Positions 22,880-29,406 of a DNA stretch of 29,406 nucleotides are shown here, piece by piece (the stretch's first letter is position 1; each line of letters starts with the position of its first letter). This DNA comes from Clostridium sp. CAG:632. GTDB taxonomy: Bacteria > Bacillota > Clostridia > Lachnospirales > Lachnospiraceae. The notes beneath the pieces were generated by a model, which saw nothing but the letters and a program-made list of their open reading frames with translations, had not been told where the DNA came from and did not search any database. Location: contig HF991369.1 of assembly GCA_000431515.1 (NCBI GenBank), forward strand, positions 168,701 to 198,106. Reading direction: 5' to 3'. The position numbers and the translations under genes were made by a program.

Positions 22880-23761
22880 ATGCGCATAGCCTTTTTTCGT
22901 CATTTTTTTATTACAGCCTTTTTAATTATGCTGCTGACGATGATGTTATTTCAGGCCCCTTGTGTCATTCAGGGGGCACATACCGGTCTTGAGTTATGGT
23001 ACGAAGCTGTTCTGCCATCCATCCTGCCCTTTATGATCATTACCACTCTTCTGTTACAGCAAAGCACGGGCCGTTTCATCTGTTTTCTGGGCCTTTTATG
23101 CGGTCTTCCTATTGGTGCTAATCTGGTAAATATTCAATTTACTCAACAATTATGGACAAAACGACAGGCAAATATCCTGCTTTGCATCTGTAATATTACC
23201 AGCCCTATGTTTATCATGGGATACGTTCTGCACCATACTCTCCGTAATCAGATAGCCGTCCTTCCCTTTCTGCTCTCCGTCTATCTGCCTGTCTTCCTGT
23301 ATTTTCTTGTTTTTTTGCTTGTTTCCGCTTCTGAAAACAAAAAGCATTTAAGTCCTAAATCCACATCTGCCCTTCCGCTCTCTTTTGATCAGATTGTTCA
23401 TCAATCACTTCAGGTCATTTTAACGATTGGAATTACTATCATGCTATTCTGCATTGGTATACAATTCTTACTGAAGATCATCCCACCTTCAAATATCATT
23501 CTCCGAACCATAATTTCCGGGCTGGAGATTACAAACGGAATTCATTTAATTACAGCCTTCCCTATCTCTTTAAAACAGAAGACAGCTCTGATTGCCGGTC
23601 TCACATCTTTCGGCGGCATCTGCAGCATTCTGCAGACTAAGCATGTGATCACCAGCCACGAGCTGTCTGTGTTTCATTATAGTCTTATAAAGTTATGCAT
23701 GGGACTTTCCAGTTATCTGCTTGTACATTTGTTCTACATAACTCACTTATTCGCCGAATAA
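22880..23761 (+). CDS. ylbJ: Sporulation integral membrane protein YlbJ-like
   Basis: 293 residues with about eight membrane segments. Family landmarks: LELWYEAVLPSILPFMIITTLL, then GLPIGANLVN (the usual GYPxGA position), the ILLCICNITSPMFIMGYV segment, and a late TSFGGICSILQT glycine-rich turn. Bacillus YlbJ is needed for efficient sporulation and belongs to the nucleoside-recognition (gate-domain) membrane proteins. This copy is about 100 residues shorter than Bacillus YlbJ (roughly 400). The ribosome-binding site is weak (TTGGGA), so translation may depend on tmcAL 30 bases upstream. Its stop overlaps the 3' end of the convergent coiled-coil gene by 15 bases. Confidence 0.75.
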   Translation: MRIAFFRHFFITAFLIMLLTMMLFQAPCVIQGAHTGLELWYEAVLPSILPFMIITTLLLQQSTGRFICFLGLLCGLPIGANLVNIQFTQQLWTKRQANILLCICNITSPMFIMGYVLHHTLRNQIAVLPFLLSVYLPVFLYFLVFLLVSASENKKHLSPKSTSALPLSFDQIVHQSLQVILTIGITIMLFCIGIQFLLKIIPPSNIILRTIISGLEITNGIHLITAFPISLKQKTALIAGLTSFGGICSILQTKHVITSHELSVFHYSLIKLCMGLSSYLLVHLFYITHLFAE

Positions 23762-24511
23762 GTCATCCTCTTCATCCTCATACTCGAACACTTCATCATC
23801 CTCGCTCTCGGCAGGGACATTTTTCGGTGCCGGCTGTATATTCTCTTCCTCCTGCTCCGGCTGTGCATAGGATGCCTGCTCTTCATAATTCTCCTGCGGT
23901 GCAAATGCACTGTCCACATACTGTGGTTCCGGTGTGATTTCTGTTTCCTGTGCACGCAGCATTGCCTCATGCTGTTCTTCTATTTCGCTTCTGTTTGCTC
24001 CGATAACAGCAATATTGTTCTGTAAAGACTCAATCAGATTCTCATAATTTGTCTTCTCAACTTCCATTGTAGTCTGAATATACTTTTCAATATCATTTAA
24101 CATACCGGTTGTATATTCCATCATACCCAGACGAATCTCTGTTGCTTCTGCATTTGCCTGCTCAATAATTGAATTCCGTTCCATATTGGCCTGGCGGAGA
24201 ATCTCTTCTGCCTGCAGATTTGCCAGTGTTACGATTTCACTTTCCTCTACCATTTTCTGTGCCTGATCATTTGCCTCGGCAACGATTGCTTCAGCACGGG
24301 TTCTGGCATCAGTCATAATACCTTCCTTATTCCGCATTATTTTTTTACTGCGCTCCAGATCACTCGGCAGCTTTAATTTTAACTCTTTTAACAATGCCTG
24401 CAGTTCACTCTTTGGCACCACAATCCGGTCTGATGAAAATGCAGCGAACTTACAGCTGTCAATATATATTTCAATCTCATTGATCATATCTTCTACACTT
24501 TTCTTACCCAT
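23747..24511 (-). CDS. Acidic-tailed coiled-coil protein, DivIVA/ATP-synthase-B-like, function unknown
   Basis: 254 residues, no membrane segment or signal peptide. A short N-terminal part (SVEDMINEIEIYIDSCKF and VPKSELQALLKELK) leads to a long alanine/glutamate-rich coiled coil (about 50-180: TRAEAIVAEANDQAQKM, then QAEEILRQANMER). A C-terminal low-complexity region rich in Glu, Gln, Pro and Tyr ends in a strongly acidic EDDEVFEYEDEEDDLFGE. Such proteins are often labelled ATP-synthase subunit-B-like or DivIVA-like from the coiled coil alone; I do not assert either. CoaD lies 30 bases upstream on the same strand, and AGGAGG precedes the ATG, so it is probably the last gene of the rsmD-coaD unit. 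Confidence 0.85.
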   Translation of the reverse strand: MGKKSVEDMINEIEIYIDSCKFAAFSSDRIVVPKSELQALLKELKLKLPSDLERSKKIMRNKEGIMTDARTRAEAIVAEANDQAQKMVEESEIVTLANLQAEEILRQANMERNSIIEQANAEATEIRLGMMEYTTGMLNDIEKYIQTTMEVEKTNYENLIESLQNNIAVIGANRSEIEEQHEAMLRAQETEITPEPQYVDSAFAPQENYEEQASYAQPEQEEENIQPAPKNVPAESEDDEVFEYEDEEDDLFGE

Positions 24512-24541
24512 GATTATCCTCCTGATTCTATATTTAGTCCG

Positions 24542-25027
24542 TTATTTCTCAGTATTATATTTTGCTTCCAGCAGCGGCACTACATTTGCCGGCACAAAGT
24601 TTGATACATCGGTTCCGTAACTGGCATACTCCTTAACCATACTGGAACTTAAGTAAGAATACTGTATATTCGTCGTTAAAAATATGGTATCGATCTCCTC
24701 TGCCACGATTCGATTACTCTGTGCAATTTGTAACTCATATTCAAAATCTGTCACTGCCCGTAACCCACGCACAATCACATGTGTATCGGTTTCTCTGGCA
24801 AAATCCACTAACAAACCGGAAAATGCCTGTACGGAACAGTTTTTAATCAAAGTCGTTGCTTCCTTTAACATATTAACACGTTCTTCCACAGAAAACAATG
24901 GAGATTTCGAACTGTTATTCAGAACTCCCACTATAATTTCATCAAAAATCTCTGAAGAACGTTTAATAATATCCAGGTGCCCCAACGTCACCGGATCAAA
25001 ACTTCCGGCATAAATTGCACGTCTCAT
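24542..25027 (-). CDS. coaD: Phosphopantetheine adenylyltransferase (CoaD)
   Basis: 161 residues, the penultimate step of coenzyme A synthesis: 4'-phosphopantetheine plus ATP to dephospho-CoA. The HIGH-type motif is TLGH (14-17) within GSFDPVTLGHLDII; VRGLRAVTDFEYE and the nucleotide-binding SYLSSSMVKE region are also present. I take the ATG at 25025-25027 because GAGGTG lies 6 bases upstream; a GTG three codons earlier (25036) overlaps the rsmD stop but has no ribosome-binding site. Length then matches the family (about 160). It lies 5 bases after rsmD, a coupled pair found widely in Firmicutes. Confidence 0.96.
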   Translation of the reverse strand: MRRAIYAGSFDPVTLGHLDIIKRSSEIFDEIIVGVLNNSSKSPLFSVEERVNMLKEATTLIKNCSVQAFSGLLVDFARETDTHVIVRGLRAVTDFEYELQIAQSNRIVAEEIDTIFLTTNIQYSYLSSSMVKEYASYGTDVSNFVPANVVPLLEAKYNTEK

Positions 25028-25032
25028 ATTTG

Positions 25033-25584
25033 TCACCTCATAATAAAAGTATGTTTATTGGTTTTATATTCTTTCACCCTCTGTATCGTAAATGGCAATT
25101 CTTCCAGATAATCAAATTCCGTTTCCAGGCTGGATTCCACAACGATCAACGTATCTTCACCGACCAGTTCGGTAGCCGCCAGTGCATAAAGCACCTCCCG
25201 TTCCAGTGCATGGTTATATGGCGGATCCATAAATATAATATCTATCTGCTTTTTCCGGTCCGCCAGCATACGGATAGCGCCGACTGCATCGCAAGCCAAC
25301 ACCTGTGCCTTATCATTCAAACCGGTATGTTTTAAATTTTCCCGGATCACAGATACAGCGTTCCGGCTATTATCTACCAAAACTGCATATTCAGCTCCCC
25401 GACTCAGGGCTTCGATTCCGATTCCACCGCTTCCGCTGAATAAATCAAGAAATATACATCCCGGGATATCCGGTGCCAGGATATTAAACAATGTCTCCTT
25501 GATCCGATCTGTTGTCGGCCTCGTATCCATTCCCGGAACTGTTTTCAATTGTAAGCTTCTGGCCGTACCGGCAATCACTCTCAT
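25033..25584 (-). CDS. rsmD: 16S rRNA (guanine966-N2)-methyltransferase RsmD
   Basis: 183 residues. It begins MRVIAGTARSLQLKTVPGMDTRPTTDRIKE, the family's RNA-binding start; motif I is DLFSGSGGIGIEALSRGA (around residue 45) and the catalytic motif IV is MDPPYNH. It methylates G966 of 16S rRNA with S-adenosylmethionine. GGAG precedes the ATG. coaD follows after 5 bases. The upstream neighbour in most Firmicutes would be recG or a DAK-type gene; here the cellulase gene comes between, ending 30 bases before this start without a terminator. Confidence 0.95.
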   Translation of the reverse strand: MRVIAGTARSLQLKTVPGMDTRPTTDRIKETLFNILAPDIPGCIFLDLFSGSGGIGIEALSRGAEYAVLVDNSRNAVSVIRENLKHTGLNDKAQVLACDAVGAIRMLADRKKQIDIIFMDPPYNHALEREVLYALAATELVGEDTLIVVESSLETEFDYLEELPFTIQRVKEYKTNKHTFIMR

Positions 25585-25614
25585 TTCTGTTCTCCTTCCA
25601 TACCCGGTTCTTTA

Positions 25615-27141
25615 TCAATGTTTTCCCAGAATCTGATCCCGGATCCATTTTCCTGTCTCAGACAGATCATCCTCACTCCATCCGGAAGTTTTAGAGCATC
25701 CGGAAGAGATCAGTGCAGATGTTTCTGCCTTATTTGAAAGACTCCACGAGCAATAACTGAGCTGATTTTCATCAATCAGATCGAACCATTTTGCTGCCTG
25801 ATCATAATCATTGCTTCCGTTTCCGGAGGCATCACAGATACTGAATTCTGAAACAAATACCGGTAATCCTTTATCTAATGCATAGCTTACTTTACTCCGG
25901 ATACCATCTGTATGAGTTGCAGCATAGAAATGAATGGCATACATAATATTCGTCTGTCCGGTAATCGGATTATCCGCAGCTGCATCCACATCCTGTGACC
26001 AGGTCGGCGTTCCGACAATTATGATCGCATCCTTATCATTTTTCCGAATGATTGGAATAATTGTCTCTGCATATGGTTTTACACTTCCATCCCAGGTAGC
26101 TCCGCCATTCGGTTCATTACAAATTTCATATATTACATTATCATACTTTGCATACTTTGCCGACATTTCTGCGAAAAAGTCCTCCGCCTCTCCCTGATAT
26201 ACCGTTGGATCCTGATCATGTAAAATATGCCAGTCAATGATCACATACATGCCGAGTTCTGTTGCGTATTCTACACCATCACTGACTAACTGCTTCAATT
26301 GTTCCCGATTCCCATCTGTACAATATCCGCCATTCTCATCCGTATACATTGCCAGACGAACAACATTCGCTCCCCAGTCATCCCGCAGGGTCTGAAAAGC
26401 ATCTTTATTTACATACTCCGGAAACCACGCCAGACCATGTGTGCTGACACCCTTTAACTGATATGGAGCTCCGTTCTTATCCACCAGCTGTGTTCCTTTT
26501 ACCTGCAAAGCACCATGATTCTCCAACGGAGTCCCTGATTCAATAACCGGTTTCTCAGCCTCTGTTACAGCCTCTGTCGTCTTCTCTTCCGTATCCTCTG
26601 CCTGACTTCCGTCCTGCTTCTTACCGTCAACCGTAAATGACTGAATGGATGGCTGAAGCTTCTCCGGCGTATCCATATTAAATCCTATCTCTACAGTAGA
26701 ACCCTTTGCGACGGCGGCTCCCCAGTCCTTTGCAGTCACTGTCAGTATCGTTCCGTCAATACCGGTCTCACAGCCCCAAGCTTCCGTTACTTTACTTCCT
26801 TCCGGCACTTCAATCTGTGCATCCCAGGCTTTTACATCTGCAGCACTCCGGTTCGTAAATGACAGACTATACGTTCCGCCATAGCCATCTCCGCTTTCCC
26901 AGCTGGAACTTACTGTAACCTTCAGCTGATAGTCACTGTTTTTCACGGATTTTTCCGTTGCTTTCGCCTGTTCCGTAGTATCTTCGCTTTTCTGCTCCGT
27001 CTCTGACTGTGTTCCTATATCGGAAACCGGTGTCGTCTTCTTTCCTTTTCCGATCAAAATGCCGCAAACCAAAGCCACTGCCACTGCAAAAAACGCAATT
27101 ACCGCTATCAGCACCTGTTTTTTATGTTCTTTTAACCACAT
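25615..27141 (-). CDS. Membrane-anchored CBM2-GH5 endoglucanase (cellulase)
   Basis: 508 residues. A basic N-terminus and one hydrophobic helix (9-31) followed directly by a Ser/Thr/Glu-rich linker suggest an uncleaved signal anchor. Residues 69-172 fit a family 2 cellulose-binding module (aromatic Trp81, Trp106, Trp122, Trp140). A second Glu/Thr-rich linker (175-205) leads to a GH5 catalytic domain (about 206-505) with acid/base Glu343 in ICNEPNG, nucleophile Glu432 in FVSEFSICDASG, and DWHILHDQDP. The enzyme would hydrolyse beta-1,4-glucan at the cell surface. GGGAGA precedes the ATG, and an extended -10 promoter (27173-27181) lies in the short gap after recG. It sits within the recG-rsmD-coaD block, unusual for this gene. 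Confidence 0.93.
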   Translation of the reverse strand: MWLKEHKKQVLIAVIAFFAVAVALVCGILIGKGKKTTPVSDIGTQSETEQKSEDTTEQAKATEKSVKNSDYQLKVTVSSSWESGDGYGGTYSLSFTNRSAADVKAWDAQIEVPEGSKVTEAWGCETGIDGTILTVTAKDWGAAVAKGSTVEIGFNMDTPEKLQPSIQSFTVDGKKQDGSQAEDTEEKTTEAVTEAEKPVIESGTPLENHGALQVKGTQLVDKNGAPYQLKGVSTHGLAWFPEYVNKDAFQTLRDDWGANVVRLAMYTDENGGYCTDGNREQLKQLVSDGVEYATELGMYVIIDWHILHDQDPTVYQGEAEDFFAEMSAKYAKYDNVIYEICNEPNGGATWDGSVKPYAETIIPIIRKNDKDAIIIVGTPTWSQDVDAAADNPITGQTNIMYAIHFYAATHTDGIRSKVSYALDKGLPVFVSEFSICDASGNGSNDYDQAAKWFDLIDENQLSYCSWSLSNKAETSALISSGCSKTSGWSEDDLSETGKWIRDQILGKH

Positions 27142-27172
27142 ACGTATCTTCTCCCTTACATTATTAGCTTTC

Positions 27173-27181
27173 AGTATATCA
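27173..27181 (-). promoter_or_regulatory. Extended -10 promoter of the endoglucanase gene
   Basis: On the minus strand TGATATACT: a TG one base before TATACT (27173-27178). The hexamer 17 bases further up is TAGTGT, a weak -35. It falls in the 67-base gap between the recG stop and the endoglucanase start. Confidence 0.6.
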
Positions 27182-27208
27182 TTTCCGTTATCAAAACACT
27201 AGATTTTT

Positions 27209-29239
27209 TTACAGATTTAATGCCATGTCCAGCTTTTCGGATAGTTTATAATGTTCGATATGTTCAAAGTCATATTGTCTACGTTCCAGATATCGGATTG
27301 CTGACTGCGCCTCTTTCAGCACGTCCGCATCTGCATAAATATCCGCAATCCGGAACAGGCACTCTCCACTTTGCGCCGCGCCAAAAAAATCGCCGGGTCC
27401 GCGTAACCGTAAATCTTCATTTGCTATATGAAATCCATCATTGGAATGGTACAGTACATCCAAACGCTCTTTTGCTTCTTCTTTATCGGATGTATTGATC
27501 ATAATGCAATATGACTGTGCCCTTCCTCTTCCGACACGTCCGCGAAGCTGATGGAGCTGTGCCAGGCCAAATCGTTCCGCATTTTCTATCATGATCACCG
27601 TTGCATTCGGATTATCAATTCCAACTTCGATAACCGTCGTTGAAACCAAAACCTGTATCTCATTGGCATAAAACTGCTCCATAATCTGTGATTTTTCTTT
27701 CTGGTTCATCTTTCCATGCAGATATGCTACCTGAATATACGGACTTAAGTTCATCCGTAGCTGTTCAGCATAATCGATAACATTTTCGGCTTCCATTCCT
27801 TCACTGCTTTCCACCATTGGACATATTACATATGCCTGATGTCCATTGCCGATTTCTTTTTCGATAAAGTGATATGCATTTTCTCGCGATTCTGTCCCTA
27901 CAACGCAATTTTTAATCGGTAATCTGGAGGCCGGCATTTCATCCATAATCGAAATATCCAGATCTCCATACAAAATAATTGCCAGTGTTCTCGGAATTGG
28001 TGTTGCGCTCATTACCAATATATGCGGTTCTCTGCCCTTTTCCGCCAGTTCCTCTCGTTGATGAACTCCAAATCGATGCTGTTCATCCGTGATCACCAGC
28101 GCCAGGTCTGCAAATTCCACTGTATTCTGAATCAATGCGTGTGTTCCGATCACAATCTGTATTTCCTGTGTTTTTAGAGCTTCTACAATCTTTCGTTTTT
28201 CTTTCGCCGGTGTGGAGCCTGTCAATAATGCGATTTTTACCGGAAACGGTTTCAGCATTTTACTGATAGTCTCATAATGCTGGGATGCCAATACTTCCGT
28301 CGGTGCCATCATAGCACCCTGATAGCCTGCTTCCGCCGTCATCAGCAGTGCAAGTACCGCTACGATTGTTTTTCCCGATCCAACGTCTCCCTGTACCAAC
28401 CGATTCATAACAGAAGCTCCTGCCATATCGTCGGCAATTTCACCAAATACCTTTTTCTGGGCTCCGGTTAACTCATACGGAAGTCCATCAATGAGTCTTT
28501 GGCTCCAGGTACCTTTTCCGATCAAATACTGATTTTCAATCTTAGACCGATGGATTTCCAGTCTTCGCATCGCAAGCAGAAACAGGAAAAACTCATCAAA
28601 AACCAATCTATGTCTCGCTTTTTCCAGTTCTTCATAATTTAACGGAAAATGAATCTGCCTTACCGCATCCGGATACGCCATCAGCTGATACCGCTTGGGA
28701 ATATCAATCGGCAAATATTCCTGCATCTCATGGATCACACCACCGGCAGCTTTAATATCTTTTTGTATTCTTTTGTTGGTTAAGCCTTCTGTTAATGGAT
28801 ATACCGGCTGCAATTCTTTACGTTTCTCCAGATATTGTGCTTCTGAATAATATTCCGGATGCTCCATTACTTTCTGATAATTTCGAACTGCTACAGTACC
28901 TACGAAAATAAATGTTTGTCCAATATGAAATACTTGCTTTATAAAAGGTGCATTAAACCATACCAGTTTCAGACTTCCCGTATAATCCTTTGCCTGAAAG
29001 CTGACTACCGTTAATGTCCGCATTTTTTTTAATTCCACGTAAGAATTTACAGTCGCACGGATCGCAACCCGTTCTCCGATCGGTACATCTGCAATTTCCA
29101 CAGGTTCATCATATTTTAAATATGTCCTTGGATAATGTTCCAGGAGATCTTCGATTGTATTGATTTTCAGCTTTCGATATAGAGTTTTGGTTTTATCGCC
29201 AATTCCTTTTAGTTCATCAATCGGATCTGTTAACCGCAT
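27209..29239 (-). CDS. recG: ATP-dependent DNA helicase RecG
   Basis: 676 residues from the chosen ATG. An N-terminal wedge/OB domain (about 50-150, TLTVVSFQAKDYTGSLKLVWF) binds branched DNA. The helicase core has Walker A GDVGSGKT (284-291), MAPTEVLASQH, the Walker B variant DEQH (385-388), MSATPIPRTL and the VGIDNPNATVMI-type, QLRGRVGRG late motifs. RecG reverses stalled replication forks. The ATG at 29237-29239 follows GAGGAG by 9 bases; a TTG nine codons upstream has no site. The gene begins about 30 bases after the rpsU terminator, leaving little room for a promoter. The endoglucanase gene follows 67 bases later. Confidence 0.96.
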   Translation of the reverse strand: MRLTDPIDELKGIGDKTKTLYRKLKINTIEDLLEHYPRTYLKYDEPVEIADVPIGERVAIRATVNSYVELKKMRTLTVVSFQAKDYTGSLKLVWFNAPFIKQVFHIGQTFIFVGTVAVRNYQKVMEHPEYYSEAQYLEKRKELQPVYPLTEGLTNKRIQKDIKAAGGVIHEMQEYLPIDIPKRYQLMAYPDAVRQIHFPLNYEELEKARHRLVFDEFFLFLLAMRRLEIHRSKIENQYLIGKGTWSQRLIDGLPYELTGAQKKVFGEIADDMAGASVMNRLVQGDVGSGKTIVAVLALLMTAEAGYQGAMMAPTEVLASQHYETISKMLKPFPVKIALLTGSTPAKEKRKIVEALKTQEIQIVIGTHALIQNTVEFADLALVITDEQHRFGVHQREELAEKGREPHILVMSATPIPRTLAIILYGDLDISIMDEMPASRLPIKNCVVGTESRENAYHFIEKEIGNGHQAYVICPMVESSEGMEAENVIDYAEQLRMNLSPYIQVAYLHGKMNQKEKSQIMEQFYANEIQVLVSTTVIEVGIDNPNATVIMIENAERFGLAQLHQLRGRVGRGRAQSYCIMINTSDKEEAKERLDVLYHSNDGFHIANEDLRLRGPGDFFGAAQSGECLFRIADIYADADVLKEAQSAIRYLERRQYDFEHIEHYKLSEKLDMALNL

Positions 29240-29261
29240 AATATCTTCTCCTCGTTTCCGT

Positions 29262-29298
29262 AGCAAAAGAAAAAGCTGCTACATCCGTAACAGCTTTT
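29262..29298 (-). terminator. Rho-independent terminator after rpsU
   Basis: Arms AAAAGCTGCTAC (29271-29282) and GTAACAGCTTTT (29287-29298) pair over 12 bp, with one G-U pair on the minus strand, around a 4-nt loop. The minus-strand sequence continues with T's (TTTTTCTTTT). It ends only about 25-30 bases before the recG start. Confidence 0.85.
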
Positions 29299-29307
29299 CA
29301 AAATTTC

Positions 29308-29406
29308 TTATTTGAATTTACGTTTTCTAGCAGCTTCAGACTTCTTCTTACGTCTTACACTTGGTTTTTCGTAATGCTCTCTTTTACGAATCTCCTGCTG
29401 AATACC
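29308..29406 (-). CDS. rpsU: 30S ribosomal protein S21, C-terminal fragment (cut by window edge)
   Basis: The last 32 residues plus TAA are in the window and the 5' part lies off the right edge. The visible residues, ending KKSEAARKRKFK after REHYEKPSVRRK, are the near-invariant basic tail of S21, a small-subunit ribosomal protein near the mRNA/anti-Shine-Dalgarno site. Codons are of the highly expressed type (CGT, AAA/AAG, GAA). A hairpin terminator follows 10 bases after the stop, upstream of recG. Confidence 0.95.
   Translation of the reverse strand, partial: GIQQEIRKREHYEKPSVRRKKKSEAARKRKFK

Noticed and set aside
1..29406. CRISPR array, insertion sequence, prophage or toxin-antitoxin pair
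   Set aside because: No regularly spaced repeats, transposase, integrase other than XerD, or small paired genes were found on either strand.

Overview
The window reads as chromosomal housekeeping DNA of a Gram-positive, spore-forming-lineage Clostridia bacterium, most likely a gut Lachnospiraceae (Coprococcus/Roseburia/Eubacterium-like). The reasons are low-to-moderate GC, strong AGGAGG ribosome-binding sites, a glycolytic block running gap, pgk, tpiA, gpmI, eno, secG, rnr, RNase Y, a recA-recX pair with a Gram-positive-type LexA box, and homologues of SpoVB, SpoIIM and YlbJ. I did not see phage, transposase, CRISPR, tRNA or rRNA sequence. Genus assignment is inference.

Region 1 (1-7552, nearly all minus strand) is lower glycolysis plus protein export and RNA decay: gap, then pgk-tpiA, a small gene of unknown function, gpmI, eno, secG and the first 33 codons of rnr. 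It is cut by at least four hairpin-plus-T-run terminators and several good sigma-A promoters, so it is several transcription units rather than one operon. Two unusual items sit here: a 118-bp multi-branched palindromic element between gap and pgk, and two identical 9-bp boxes fitting the LytTR-regulator consensus in front of the small unknown gene.

Region 2 (7553-17931) holds a PHP-type histidinol-phosphatase-like gene divergent from gap, a cysteine desulfurase, a SpoVB-like flippase, a three-gene ABC exporter cluster resembling GldA-GldF-GldG, an M16 zinc protease, xerD, a SpoIIM-like membrane protein and a Nudix hydrolase. The xerD/SpoIIM/Nudix neighbourhood is, from memory, a familiar Clostridia arrangement.

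Region 3 (17932-21559) has RNase Y (GTG start, with its Shine-Dalgarno inside a small palindrome), then recA-recX with an SOS-type promoter.

Region 4 (21560-29406) has tmcAL and ylbJ on the plus strand, facing a minus-strand run of rpsU (3' end), recG, a membrane-anchored CBM2-GH5 endoglucanase, rsmD, coaD and an acidic coiled-coil protein. RsmD, CoaD, YlbJ and TmcAL/YlbM also cluster in Bacillus. The cellulase looks like an accessory gene placed into this conserved block and has its own promoter.

No stretch longer than 300 bases lacks a gene. The longest gaps are 6250-6514, 7553-7785 and 21325-21586, and their contents are listed. No wholly new multi-gene system is evident; the best leads are the LytTR-box gene, the palindromic element, the cellulase insertion, the repeated motif at the gap promoter, and the codon use of eno.
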